From: Pseudoroseomonas aestuarii
GTDB taxonomy: Bacteria > Pseudomonadota > Alphaproteobacteria > Acetobacterales > Acetobacteraceae
Length of the DNA stretch: 64,000 nt
Assembly: GCF_042651065.1 (NCBI RefSeq)
Contig: NZ_JBHSCH010000007.1
Coordinates: 31,750 to 95,749, forward strand
Direction: 5' to 3'
Shown: positions 1 through 7,860 of the stretch, one piece after another
Layout of the letters: every line of letters begins with the position of its first letter
How positions within the stretch are numbered: position 1 is the first letter of the stretch
Notes under the pieces: model-generated
Databases searched by the model: none
Seen by the model: only the letters and a program-made list of their open reading frames with translations
What the model was told of the DNA's origin: nothing
Program-made: the position numbers and the translations under genes

Positions 1-544
1 TGTGGCCCTGGTCGGCCACCACCAGCGGCGGCACGCCGAGCCGCCGGCCCAGCACCTGCCCGCGCGGCGTGGTGCCGCAGAGGATCAGCGGGTCGGAAGG
101 CCAGAGCATGCTGTGCAGGTCCAGCAGCACATCGACGCTCTCCACCAGCGGCAGCAGCTCCCGCGCGCGCTGCAGCTCGGCGCTCTGGCGCGGGCCGTTC
201 AGCACGCGGCCGCACCAGACGCGGTTCATGTCCTCGTCGATGTAGCGGCTGAGGGTGGGGTCGGCGGGGTCGAAGCGGGCGAAGGCGCGCAGATTGGCGA
301 AGACGAAGGTGAGCCGCCCGCGCGCCGGCCGCAGCCCCCGTGCCAGCCAGCGCGACAGCAGCAGCGCGCCGGCGATCTCGTTGCCATGGATCAGGCTGAC
401 CAGCGCCACATGCGGGCCGGGCTCGGCGGCGGTGAAGCTCCACACCCCCGGCAGCAGGTTGCCCGCCAGCCAGGGGCGCAGATCCGGGACCGGCAGCTCC
501 ACCGGGAAGTGCGGCAGGAAGGGCCGGTCCGCGCTGCCGCTCAC
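1..544 (-). CDS. Succinylglutamate desuccinylase/aspartoacylase family protein (3' end beyond window)
   Basis: This is the N-terminal part of a zinc-dependent deacylase of the M14-like AstE/AspA family, which hydrolyses N-acyl amino acids or similar amides; the exact substrate cannot be told. It reads leftward and runs off the left edge, so about 181 codons are visible. HGNE at residues 53-56 supplies two zinc ligands (His53, Glu56), DMNR near residue 105 matches the family's D-[LM]-N-R substrate-binding motif, and DLHS at 142-145 gives the third zinc ligand (His144). The start is a GTG at 544; an in-frame GTG at 592 is possible, and an in-frame stop lies further upstream. Neither start has a convincing ribosome site. 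The family assignment is strong, the start uncertain. Confidence 0.8.
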   Translation of the reverse strand, partial: MSGSADRPFLPHFPVELPVPDLRPWLAGNLLPGVWSFTAAEPGPHVALVSLIHGNEIAGALLLSRWLARGLRPARGRLTFVFANLRAFARFDPADPTLSRYIDEDMNRVWCGRVLNGPRQSAELQRARELLPLVESVDVLLDLHSMLWPSDPLILCGTTPRGQVLGRRLGVPPLVVADQGH

Positions 545-730
545 CCTGCGGCACCCCGCGGGGCAGGCGGCGCGACCTCCCAGCCAGGGCACGGCCCCGG
601 CGCCTGCATGGATGCTTGCACCCTCGTCCCCCTGAATCTGTCTCCCGCACGCACTCTATACGCAGGTGCGGGATGGGCAACCGGGCGGGGGCGTGGCGCT
701 TGCGGCGAGGCGGCCCGGCCGGGAGCCGCC

Positions 731-1504
731 CTAGCCGGGGCGGGCCTCCCGCCGCGCCTGGCCGACCAGCTGGCGCAGCGTCGGCAGGTCCACCGCGCCG
801 GGCACCAGCGTGTCGCCGATCACCAGCGCCGGCGTGCCCTGGATCGAGAGCGCCTGCGCCAGCGCCACGTTGCGCTGCAGCCGCGCCTGGATGGCGGGGT
901 CCTCCATGTCGCGCTTCAGCCGGGGCCAGTCCAGGCCCAGCTTCTCGGCCTCCGCCTTCAGCGCCGCCTCGGTGGGCTCGCCGCGCAGCCGCATCAGCGC
1001 GTCCTGCAGCGCGGCGTACTTGCCCTGGCGCTGCGCCGCCAGCAGGGCGCGGCTGGCCACCACGCTGGCCGGGCCGAGGATCGGCAGGTCCTTCATCACC
1101 ACGCGAAGCTGCCGGTCCTCGGCCAGCAGGGCCTGCATCGTCGGGTGCAGCGCCTTGCAGTAGCCGCAGCGCGCGTCGAAGAACTCGACGATGGTGAGGT
1201 CGCCCTGCGGGTTGCCCTTCACCGGGTCCGCCGGGTCTCGCAGCAGGGCGGCGGCCTCGGCGCGGATGGCCTCGCGCTGGGCGCCGGCGCGGTCCTGCTG
1301 CTCGGCCTGCTCCAGCGCCCCGAAGGCGTCGCGCAGGATGGAGGGGTCGCGCTTCAGCGCCTCGCGCAGGATCTCCACCACCTCGCCGCGCTGCTCGGGG
1401 GTGAGGGGCTGCGCCACGGCGGGCGGCGCCATGAGGACCGGCAACAGGGCCAGGGCCAGGAGGCGGGGAGAGAGGCGGGGGGCGAGGCGGGTCGTCAGGG
1501 TCAC
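731..1504 (-). CDS. DsbA-family thiol:disulfide oxidoreductase
   Basis: This is a periplasmic thioredoxin-fold protein of 257 residues that oxidises or isomerises disulfides in exported proteins. An N-terminal signal peptide ending near VAQ (about residues 1-32) is followed by a helical stretch typical of the Com1/ScsC-like group. The thioredoxin domain carries the active site CGYC at residues 113-116 and the cis-proline loop GTPA near the C-terminus. Translation starts at a GTG five bases after the stop of the M48 protease gene, so the two form an operon and are probably translationally coupled. Pairing with a BepA-like protease suggests a shared role in outer-membrane protein quality control; this is inference. 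DsbA-like versus DsbG/ScsC-like function cannot be separated by eye. Confidence 0.9.
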   Translation of the reverse strand: MTLTTRLAPRLSPRLLALALLPVLMAPPAVAQPLTPEQRGEVVEILREALKRDPSILRDAFGALEQAEQQDRAGAQREAIRAEAAALLRDPADPVKGNPQGDLTIVEFFDARCGYCKALHPTMQALLAEDRQLRVVMKDLPILGPASVVASRALLAAQRQGKYAALQDALMRLRGEPTEAALKAEAEKLGLDWPRLKRDMEDPAIQARLQRNVALAQALSIQGTPALVIGDTLVPGAVDLPTLRQLVGQARREARPG

Positions 1505-1509
1505 GCGGC

Positions 1510-2931
1510 TTATCGTCTCCGTCGTTCGTTCTCGCGCTCGGCGGCGCGCTGCTCGGGGGTCAGGTTGTCGCGCCGCGCGGCGTTGCGCAGGTCGGCGGCG
1601 CGCAGCCGGGCGGGGCCGGGGGGCAGCGCCTCCTCGGCGCGGCGGGCCAGGAAGCGGGCGGCGGGGAAATCCTCCTCCAGCATCGCCTCCTCCGCCAGGG
1701 CCAGGTCGGCCAGCGGCATCTGGCCGAGCCGGCCGCGGGCGATGCCGAGCTGCCGCCAGGTGAAGGCGGAGTCGCGGTCGAGCGCCAGGCTCGCCTCCAG
1801 CTCGGCCACGGCGGGCGGCAGTAGGGCCGGGTCGCCCAACTCGATCATCACCCGCGCATGGGCGGTGCGGATCAGCGGCTCGGCGGGAGCGAGGCGGGCG
1901 GCGGCGGCGTAGGCGGGCAGCGCCTCGGCGGCGCGGTGGCCCTCGAACAGCACCTGCCCCTTCATCTCGTGCAGCCAGGGATTGCCCGGCTGCGCGGCCA
2001 GCAGCGACTCCAGCCCGGCCACGGCCTCGGCGATGCGGCCGGCGCGGAACGCCATGATGGCGCGGGCATAGCGCGCCGGCGCGCCCGAATCCTCCGCCGG
2101 GTATTGCCGCAGCACCCGCTGCGGCGGGTCGAGGAAGCCGTGCAGCTTGGCCTTCGCCATGGCGAAGGCACCCTCCAGCGCCGCCGGCATCAGCGCCGGG
2201 GTGCTGCGGCTGCGGCGCATCTGCTCGCGCACGAATTCCAGCCGGTCCTGCGAGAGCGGGTGGGTGCGGAAATACGGGTCCTGCCGGCCGACGGCGAGCA
2301 GCTCCTGGTCCAGCAGCCGCTCCAGCAGGCGCTCCAGCCCGGCGGCGGACCAGCCCACCGTCTCCAGGTAGTGCAGCCCGGCCTGGTCGGCCGCCTGCTC
2401 CTGCCCGCGGGTGAAGGCGAAGAGCCCGCCCATGGCGCTGCTCTGCCCGCCCAGGGCGATGGCACCGAAGGCGCCGCCCTGGCCGGTGGCCACCGCCGCC
2501 CCGGCGCCGAGCAGCATGGCGGCGACGGAGCGGATCGTCGCCATCCGCATCTCCTCCGGCAGCCGCGCGAGGTGCCCGCCGGCGATGTGGCCGGTCTCGT
2601 GCGCCAGCACCCCGGCCAGCTCGGCGGCCGACCCGGCCTGCAGGATGAGCCCCGTGTGGATGAACATGCGGTTGCCGGTGGTGACGAAGGCGTTTATGGC
2701 GCGGTTCTGGATGAGGGTGATGTCCACCCGGCCAGGGTCGATCCCGGCGGCGCGGAACAGGGGGTTGGCGAAGCCGCGGACCATGCGTTCGGTCTCGGCG
2801 TCGCGGATCACCACCACGCCCCGCCCGCCCTCTCTTCCGCCCTGGGCCGCAGCGGCCCCGGGAACCAGCACCGGAGTGAAGAACGCCAGCATGAGCAGCA
2901 GCGCGCGGAACGGGGCCAGCAGCTTTCCCAT
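1510..2931 (-). CDS. M48 family metalloprotease with TPR repeats (BepA/YfgC-like)
   Basis: This is an exported zinc metalloprotease of the M48 family with a C-terminal tetratricopeptide region, the BepA/YfgC architecture used in assembly and clean-up of outer-membrane proteins. From the ATG at 2931 it is 473 residues: a signal peptide ending near AAAAQ, a protease domain with HETGH at residues 111-115 followed by a downstream glutamate region, then Ala/Leu-rich TPR helices over roughly residues 270-450, and an Arg/Glu-rich tail. An ATG at 2940 and an open frame to 3051 also exist, but upstream residues are Arg/Ala-rich and not signal-like. It overlaps the divergent lipoprotein start at 2930. 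The DsbA-like gene follows after five bases. Confidence 0.88.
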   Translation of the reverse strand: MGKLLAPFRALLLMLAFFTPVLVPGAAAAQGGREGGRGVVVIRDAETERMVRGFANPLFRAAGIDPGRVDITLIQNRAINAFVTTGNRMFIHTGLILQAGSAAELAGVLAHETGHIAGGHLARLPEEMRMATIRSVAAMLLGAGAAVATGQGGAFGAIALGGQSSAMGGLFAFTRGQEQAADQAGLHYLETVGWSAAGLERLLERLLDQELLAVGRQDPYFRTHPLSQDRLEFVREQMRRSRSTPALMPAALEGAFAMAKAKLHGFLDPPQRVLRQYPAEDSGAPARYARAIMAFRAGRIAEAVAGLESLLAAQPGNPWLHEMKGQVLFEGHRAAEALPAYAAAARLAPAEPLIRTAHARVMIELGDPALLPPAVAELEASLALDRDSAFTWRQLGIARGRLGQMPLADLALAEEAMLEEDFPAARFLARRAEEALPPGPARLRAADLRNAARRDNLTPEQRAAERENERRRR

Positions 2932-4405
2932 GCCGGCCATTCTAGCCCGAGCCGACCGGGAGCGGCCAGCACGGCACGCCCGCCGGGGCGCCCCCGCCAC
3001 GCTGGCGGCCCTGGGCCTGCTGGCGCTGGCCGGCTGCGGCACCGTGAGCAACGCGGTGAGCGGCCTGACCGGCGGCGGCCCGGCCCCCGGCCAGCCCGGC
3101 TATGTCAGCGGCTTCCTCGGCGGCGCGGTGGCCGATGAGCCGCGCGCCGCGCTGGTGGCGCGCGAGGTGCTCTCGGTCGGCGGCACGGCGGCGGATGCGG
3201 CGGTGGCGGCGGGCTTCGCCATGGCCGTCACGCTGCCCTCGCGCACCGGGCTCGGCGCCGGCGGCGCCTGCCTCGTCTACACCCACAGCCGCAACATCAC
3301 CGAGGCGCTGCTGTTCCTGCCGCCCGCCGGCACCGCCGCCGGCGGCGACCGCCCGGCCGCGGTGCCGATGCTGGCGCGCGGCCTGTTCGCCCTGCACACC
3401 CGCAACCCGCGCCGGCCTTTCGAGGAATTGATGGCGCCGGCCGAGCAGCTCGCCCGCTTCGGCGCCACCGTCTCGCGCGCCTTCGCGCAGGACCTCGCCG
3501 CCGTCTCCGGCCCGCTCTTCGCCGATCCGCGCGCCCGCGCCCTCTACGCCGACGCCGCCGGCCGGCCGCTGGCCGAGGGCGAGCGGATGACCCAGGCCGA
3601 TCTCGGCGCCACGCTGGGCGCGCTGCGCGTCTCCGGCGTGGGCGACCTGCACCAGGGCGCCCTGGCCCGCCGGCTGGAGGCGGCGAGCCCCGGCATCGGC
3701 GGCCCGCTGACCGTGGAGCAGCTCCGCCCGGCCCTGCCCAACGTCACCGCGCCGCTGCAGGTGAGCGTGGGCAGCGACATCCTCTCCTTCCTGCCGGCGC
3801 CGGCCGATGGCGGGCTGGCCTCCGCCGCCGCCTTCCAGGCGCTGCAGGCGGGCGAGGGGGTGGACGCCGCCTCGCAGCGCGGCCTCGCCGTCTCCCATGC
3901 TTGGCGCCAGGGCGGGGCCGACCCCGCCGCGCTGCTCGCGCGCCCGCCGGCCTTCCCCGCCGCCGCGCCGCTGCTGCCGGCCTCGGCCGGGCTGATGACG
4001 CTGGACCGCGACGGCAACGCCGTCTCCTGCGTGTTCACGCTGAACAACCTGTTCGGCACCGGCCGCGTGGTGCCGCAGATGGGCTTCCTGCTGGCCGCCG
4101 CCCCCGGCGTCGGGCGCGTCGAGCCGCCTCTGCTGGCGGCCGCCCTGGCGCACAACGCCAATCTCCGCGCCTTCCGCTACGCCGGCACCGGCACCGGGCA
4201 GGCGGCGGCGCCGATCGCGCTGGCGCTGCCGGCGGCCCGCCACCTGCTGAACCGCACCGGCATCGACGCCGCCGTGGCCGGGGTGCCGGAGCCGGGGCGG
4301 GCCAATGCCATCGGCTGCCCGGCCTACCTGCCGGGCAATTCCGCCCAGTGCGCCGCCGCCACCGACCCGCGCGGGGCGGGGCTGGCCATCGGCGGCGGGC
4401 TCTGA
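2930..4405 (+). CDS. Gamma-glutamyltransferase-like lipoprotein, probably catalytically inactive
   Basis: The 491-residue protein has the fold signature of gamma-glutamyltransferase (GGT): an N-terminal GGTAADAAVA segment, a glycine-rich GLGAGG loop, and the DRDGNAV...FGTG block that follows the autoprocessing site. A basic N-terminus and lipobox LAGC (Cys36) make it a lipoprotein. Where GGTs carry the self-cleaving, nucleophilic T-T-H this protein has S352-A353-G354. The family arginine motif after the glycine loop (D-F-R-E) and the GSPGG oxyanion motif are also not preserved (LLFLPP and GTGTGQ are present instead). It is therefore probably a non-catalytic relative. The only ATG upstream of the signal is 2930, which overlaps the divergent protease start by two bases. 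A GC hairpin follows the stop. Confidence 0.75.
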   Translation: MPAILARADRERPARHARRGAPATLAALGLLALAGCGTVSNAVSGLTGGGPAPGQPGYVSGFLGGAVADEPRAALVAREVLSVGGTAADAAVAAGFAMAVTLPSRTGLGAGGACLVYTHSRNITEALLFLPPAGTAAGGDRPAAVPMLARGLFALHTRNPRRPFEELMAPAEQLARFGATVSRAFAQDLAAVSGPLFADPRARALYADAAGRPLAEGERMTQADLGATLGALRVSGVGDLHQGALARRLEAASPGIGGPLTVEQLRPALPNVTAPLQVSVGSDILSFLPAPADGGLASAAAFQALQAGEGVDAASQRGLAVSHAWRQGGADPAALLARPPAFPAAAPLLPASAGLMTLDRDGNAVSCVFTLNNLFGTGRVVPQMGFLLAAAPGVGRVEPPLLAAALAHNANLRAFRYAGTGTGQAAAPIALALPAARHLLNRTGIDAAVAGVPEPGRANAIGCPAYLPGNSAQCAAATDPRGAGLAIGGGL

Positions 4406-4413
4406 GGCCCAGG

Positions 4414-4438
4414 CCGGGGAGGGTGCCGCCCTCCCCGG
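4414..4438. terminator. Intergenic GC hairpin after the GGT-like gene
   Basis: A perfect 10-bp stem (ccggggaggg / ccctccccgg) with loop tgccg starts nine bases after the stop codon. There is no T-run, so termination is uncertain; it could equally protect the mRNA end. Confidence 0.35.
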
Positions 4439-4481
4439 GCACCCTCCCGCCGGGGTGACGGCGCCAGGAGTATCGAGACAG

Positions 4482-4502
4482 ATGTTGAAGACGGAATGTT
4501 GA
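4482..4502 (+). other. Six-codon upstream ORF (MLKTEC) created by a tandem duplication of the start region
   Basis: The 13-base string atgttgaagacgg occurs at 4482 and again at 4496, one base apart. The first copy opens a frame that ends at TGA 4500-4502, overlapping the real start at 4496 in a different frame. An AGGAG at 4466-4470 serves the first copy rather than the second, so ribosomes may reach the aminotransferase by termination-reinitiation. No peptide function is implied. Confidence 0.4.
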
Positions 4503-5659
4503 AGACGGGCCGCGGGGCGGAAGCGCCGCCCTTCCTGGTGATGGACGTCATCGCCGCCGCCAATGCGCGCGCGGCCGCGCTGCCGCCGGGCGCGCCGGGG
4601 GTGCTGCGCATGGAGGTGGGGCAGCCCTCCACCGGCGCCCCGCGCATCGCGGTCGTGGCGGCCCAGCGCGCCCTCTCGGCCGGCGCGCCGATGGGCTACA
4701 CGGAGGCCTTTGGCCTGCGCAGCCTGCGCGAGCGCATCGCCCGGCACTACGAGGACAAGTACGAGGTCACCGTGGCGCCCGGCCGCGTGGCGGTGACGGT
4801 GGGGGCCTCGGGCGCCTTCCCGCTGGCCTTCCTCGCCGCCTTCGACCCGGGCGACAGGGTGGCGATGGCCGCCCCCTTCTACCCGCCCTACGCCAACATC
4901 CTCACCGCCCTCGGCATGGTGCCGCAGCTGCTGCCCTGCGACGCCTCCACCCGCTTCCAGCCCAGCATCGCCATGCTGGAGGCGCTGGACCCGCGCCCCG
5001 AGGGGCTGATCGTCGCCTCGCCCTGCAACCCGGCGGGCACCATGCTCTCGGCGGAGGAGCTTGGCGCCATCGCCCGCTGGTGCCACGAGAACGGCGTGCG
5101 GCTGATCTCGGACGAGATCTACCACGGCCTCTCCTACGGCATGGCCGAGACCACCGCCGCCGCGCTGAGCGACAGCGCCGTGGTGATCAACAGCTTCTCC
5201 AAGTATTTCTCGATGACCGGCTGGCGCATCGGCTGGATGGTGCTGCCCGAGGACCTGATCCGCCCCGTCGAGTGCCTGGCGCAGAACATGTTCATCAGTG
5301 CCCCGCATGTGGCGCAGGTGGCGGCGGAGGCCGCCTTCGAGGGGGTGGAGGAGCTCGAGGGCAACAAGGCCGCCTATGCCCGCAACCGCGACCGGCTGCT
5401 GGCCGGACTGCCGGCGGCGGGGTTCGACCGGCTGGCGGCGGCGGACGGCGCCTTCTACCTCTGGGCCGATATCGGCCACCTGACCAATGACAGCGTGGCC
5501 TTCGCCGCCCGCATGCTGGCCGAGGCCGGCATCGCCGCCACGCCGGGGGTGGATTTCGACCCGGCGCGCGGCGGCCGCTTCCTGCGCTTCTCCTATTGCG
5601 GCGCCGAGGATGCCATGGCCGAGGCGCCGGGGCGGCTGCGCGCCTGGCTGGGGCGCTGA
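4496..5659 (+). CDS. Pyridoxal phosphate-dependent aminotransferase (class I/II)
   Basis: This is a fold-type I aminotransferase of 387 residues, cytoplasmic, transferring an amino group between an amino acid and a 2-oxo acid; the substrate is unknown. Visible family blocks are the N-terminal EVGQPSTGAP, the cofactor-binding SPCNPAG (Asn of the NPxG motif), SDEIYHGLSYG (Asp and Tyr contacts to PLP) and the Schiff-base lysine in SFSKYFSMTGWRIGW, followed by the C-terminal LRFSY carboxylate-binding arginine. Length is normal. The start is the second of two 13-base copies of atgttgaagacgg; the first copy (4482) has the better-placed ribosome site (AGGAG at 4466) but reads only MLKTEC before a stop that overlaps this start. 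Confidence 0.9.
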   Translation: MLKTGRGAEAPPFLVMDVIAAANARAAALPPGAPGVLRMEVGQPSTGAPRIAVVAAQRALSAGAPMGYTEAFGLRSLRERIARHYEDKYEVTVAPGRVAVTVGASGAFPLAFLAAFDPGDRVAMAAPFYPPYANILTALGMVPQLLPCDASTRFQPSIAMLEALDPRPEGLIVASPCNPAGTMLSAEELGAIARWCHENGVRLISDEIYHGLSYGMAETTAAALSDSAVVINSFSKYFSMTGWRIGWMVLPEDLIRPVECLAQNMFISAPHVAQVAAEAAFEGVEELEGNKAAYARNRDRLLAGLPAAGFDRLAAADGAFYLWADIGHLTNDSVAFAARMLAEAGIAATPGVDFDPARGGRFLRFSYCGAEDAMAEAPGRLRAWLGR

Positions 5660-5669
5660 AGGCGCCGCC

Positions 5670-5833
5670 TCAGACGACGGCCGCCATCCCGCCCGGCCCC
5701 TGCGCCAGCAGCGCCGCCAGGGCGCGCAGCCTCTCCTCCAGCGTCGCCCGGTCCGGCGCCGCGCCGAGGGCGATGCGCAGCCCGCGCCCGCCCTCGCCGA
5801 AGGTGCCGCCCGGCACCAGCGCCAGCCCTCCTT
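5670..5833 (-). pseudogene. C-terminal remnant of a PLP aminotransferase
   Basis: Read leftward, this stretch encodes GGLALVPGGTFGEGG, then LRIALG and a TLEERLRALAALL helix, the usual last 55 residues of a class I/II aminotransferase (substrate-carboxylate arginine and terminal helix). There is no upstream domain: homology stops at about 5832, beyond which the frame encodes unrelated Pro/Arg-rich sequence. It is not part of the intact aminotransferase at 4496-5659, which has its own C-terminus on the other strand. I read it as a truncated gene. A 100-codon frame spans it (start 5972) but the N-terminal half looks non-coding. Confidence 0.6.
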
Positions 5834-5954
5834 CATGCTGCTCACCTGCATTCCGCCCCGGCGGCCGCTGAAGGGGTGGCGGGTGGCCAGCCGGTATTTC
5901 TACAAGGCCGAGGAGGCGCGCTTCGGCCAGCGCCGGGCGCCCAACGCCGGCTGA
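5832..5954 (+). pseudogene. Unrecognised C-terminal gene remnant
   Basis: A short rightward frame from about 5832 reads FMLLTCIPPRRPLKGWRVAS, then RYFYKAEEARFGQ and a stop at 5952-5954. Its composition is protein-like (Trp, Tyr, Phe, Lys) and unlike the Arg/Ala/Pro shadows around it. I do not recognise the family. It starts abruptly where the leftward aminotransferase remnant ends, so it is probably the tail of a second gene cut at the same breakpoint. No ribosome site precedes its ATG at 5835. Confidence 0.35.
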
Positions 5955-6041
5955 GCGCCGCCCGCCGGGCAACCCGGCCGCCGCTCTGTCCGTTCATTCC
6001 CTCGCCGGGCAGATGGAGCCCGGCGGGGATGGAGGGCGACG
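5955..6041. other. Remainder of the gene-decay stretch; nothing further recognised
   Basis: The region from 5660 to 6041 has no intact gene. Its left two thirds hold the two remnants described separately. From 5955 to 6041 I see only GC-rich sequence and the ribosome site of the small frame at 6042. Confidence 0.5.
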
Positions 6042-6248
6042 ATGATCATGGGTTCCAGCGGCCGGCGCCTGCCGGGCTTCCTCTCGCGGCGGCTCTTCCT
6101 GCGCCAGGCCGGCGCGGAGGCCCCCGCCACGCCGCCCCGGGCGGCCACCCAGGCCGAGGCGCCATCCGGCGCGGCCACACGCCGCCCCCGGCCGACATGG
6201 CGCCTGCCCGCCGCTGAGGCGCCGCCCGGGTGCGGGCAGGTCCGCTAG
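6042..6248 (+). CDS. Small hypothetical protein
   Basis: A 68-codon frame preceded by a good ribosome site (GGAGGG at 6029-6034, seven bases before the ATG). The product is Arg/Ala/Pro-rich, with an N-terminal RRLFLRQAGAE stretch that looks superficially like a short twin-arginine or membrane-targeting segment but lacks a clear hydrophobic core. It ends four bases into the 3' end of the convergent IalB-like gene. I do not recognise it. The ribosome site is the main reason to keep it; the composition is also what a chance frame in GC-rich DNA would give. Confidence 0.35.
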   Translation: MIMGSSGRRLPGFLSRRLFLRQAGAEAPATPPRAATQAEAPSGAATRRPRPTWRLPAAEAPPGCGQVR

Positions 6249-6889
6249 TTCGGCGCGAAGAAGCGCTGCAGCCGCTGCAGCATGTCCCGCAGGTTGAAGG
6301 GCGGCGGCGGCTCCTCGGCCTGCTCGGCCGGGGCCTGGGCGCGGAAGGCGGCCAGCGCCGCCGGAGTCTCGGAGAGCGGCAGCTCGCGCGGCTCGCTCTC
6401 TGCCGTGGCGCTGCCCAGCCCCAGCACCCGCACCAGCACGCGGTCCGCCGCGGCCAGCTCGGTGGCGGCGCGGGCTGCATCCTCCGGGCGCGGGGCGCAG
6501 ACCACGGAACGCCCTTCCAGCCCGCAGGGCATCTCGAACAGGGCATTGGGCGGGAAGCGGAGCTGCACCGTGCCGGTCAGCGCCAGCAGGCCGCGTGTGG
6601 CGCTCTCCAGCCCCAGCTCGCGCGCCGTCACCACCGGCACCAGCCGGCCGCGCCGCGGCGCCACCTCCAGCGCCAGGGCGCCCTGGCTCTCGGTGGCCGG
6701 CTCCACGGGCTGGTTGTGGGTCATGCGGCAGGTGGCGCGGTCGGTCATCGGGTCCGCCGCGCAGGCCAGGATCCAGGGACCGTAGCTGTCCGTGGCGGCG
6801 CGGGCGGGCGCGGCGGCGAGCGGCCCGAGGCCGGCCAGCAGCAGGGCGAGCGGGGGGAGGATGGCGATGGGGCGCATGTCGCGCAACAT
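6245..6889 (-). CDS. Invasion-associated locus B (IalB) family protein
   Basis: This is an exported protein of 214 residues with a cleavable signal peptide (about residues 1-31, ending ARA). The mature part begins SYGPWILACAADPMTDRATC, the characteristic IalB opening in which a Trp is followed by paired cysteines, and later has a second Cys pair around FEMPCGLEGRSVVC that could form a disulfide. IalB-like proteins are widespread in Alphaproteobacteria and mostly of unknown function; the name comes from Bartonella and does not imply invasion here. The C-terminus is Pro/Glu-rich, then amphipathic. An in-frame ATG at 6877 (MRPIAIL) is an equally good start. The aldo/keto reductase gene diverges from it across only 23 bases. 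Confidence 0.8.
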   Translation of the reverse strand: MLRDMRPIAILPPLALLLAGLGPLAAAPARAATDSYGPWILACAADPMTDRATCRMTHNQPVEPATESQGALALEVAPRRGRLVPVVTARELGLESATRGLLALTGTVQLRFPPNALFEMPCGLEGRSVVCAPRPEDAARAATELAAADRVLVRVLGLGSATAESEPRELPLSETPAALAAFRAQAPAEQAEEPPPPFNLRDMLQRLQRFFAPN

Positions 6890-6912
6890 AGGGATGCAGA
6901 GAGGAGCTTGCC

Positions 6913-7743
6913 ATGAATACGATCACCCTGCCGGATGGCCGCAGCATTCCCGTGCTCGGCCAGGGCACCTGGCGCCTGGGCGAGCGCGGCGCCGACCGCG
7001 CGGCGGAGGCGCGGGTGCTGCGCCTCGGCCTCGACCTCGGCCTGACGCTGGTCGACACCGCCGAGATGTATGCCGAGGGCGGCGCCGAGGAGGTGGTGGC
7101 CGAGGCCATCGCCGGCCGGCGGCAGGAGGTGTTCCTGGTCAGCAAGGCCTACCCGCAGAACGCCTCCCGCGCCCGGCTGCCGCAGGCCTGCGAGCGCAGT
7201 CTGAAGCGGCTCGGCACGGACAGGATCGATCTCTACCTGCTGCACTGGCGCGGCGGCGTGCCGCTGGCCGAGACGGTGGAGGCGATGCACCGGCTGGTCG
7301 AGCAGGGCAAGATCGGGGCCTGGGGCGTCTCCAACCTCGACGTCCCGGACCTGGAGGAGCTGGGCCCCGCCCTCTCCGAATGCGCCACGGACCAGGTGCT
7401 CTACAATCTGGAGGCACGCGGCGTGGAGTTCGACCTGCTGCCCTACGCGGCACGGCTGAAGATGCCGGTGATGGCCTATTCGCCCGTGGGGCAGGGCGGC
7501 GACCTGCTGGGCCACCCGGCGCTGAAGAAGGTGGCACGGCGCCAGGGCATCAGCCCGGCCCAGGTGGCACTGGCCTGGACGCTGCGCCAGCCGGGCGTCA
7601 TCAGCATCCCCAAGGCCGCCTCGGAGGCGCATCTGCGCGAGAACGCCGATGTCTGGAAGGTGGTGCTGACGCCGGAGGACCTGTCCGAGCTGGACGGCGC
7701 CTTCCCGCCGCCCCGCCGCAAGCAGCCGCTGGAGATGCTCTGA
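6913..7743 (+). CDS. Aldo/keto reductase
   Basis: This is a soluble NADPH-dependent carbonyl reductase of the aldo/keto reductase superfamily, 276 residues, a normal length. The catalytic tetrad is visible: Asp48 and Tyr53 in VDTAEMY, Lys78 in LVSKAY and His111 in YLLHWRG. The phosphate-binding end of the barrel is represented by SIPKAASEAHLREN. The sequence resembles bacterial AKRs related to 2,5-diketo-gluconate and methylglyoxal reductases, but the substrate cannot be read from the sequence. The ATG is preceded by GAGGAG about eight bases upstream. It stands alone, divergent from the IalB-like gene and 117 bases before the hydrogenase-related operon. Confidence 0.93.
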   Translation: MNTITLPDGRSIPVLGQGTWRLGERGADRAAEARVLRLGLDLGLTLVDTAEMYAEGGAEEVVAEAIAGRRQEVFLVSKAYPQNASRARLPQACERSLKRLGTDRIDLYLLHWRGGVPLAETVEAMHRLVEQGKIGAWGVSNLDVPDLEELGPALSECATDQVLYNLEARGVEFDLLPYAARLKMPVMAYSPVGQGGDLLGHPALKKVARRQGISPAQVALAWTLRQPGVISIPKAASEAHLRENADVWKVVLTPEDLSELDGAFPPPRRKQPLEML

Positions 7744-7860
7744 GATGCCGCCGCGCCCGCCCCGGCGCCGGGCGGCGGCGGCGCACACCGCTTTGTCGCT
7801 TCCGGCGCCGGGGGGCGGCGCCTATCCTGCCGGCGTGACATGTCCTGACATCCGCGCGCC

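Noticed and set aside
2..1912. Rightward 636-codon open frame at the left edge
   Set aside because: It is antisense to the deacylase, DsbA-like and M48 genes, which all have clear catalytic motifs.
2942..5851. Leftward 969-codon open frame
   Set aside because: It lies antisense to the GGT-like and aminotransferase genes, with His/Arg/Gly-rich shadow composition and no domain.
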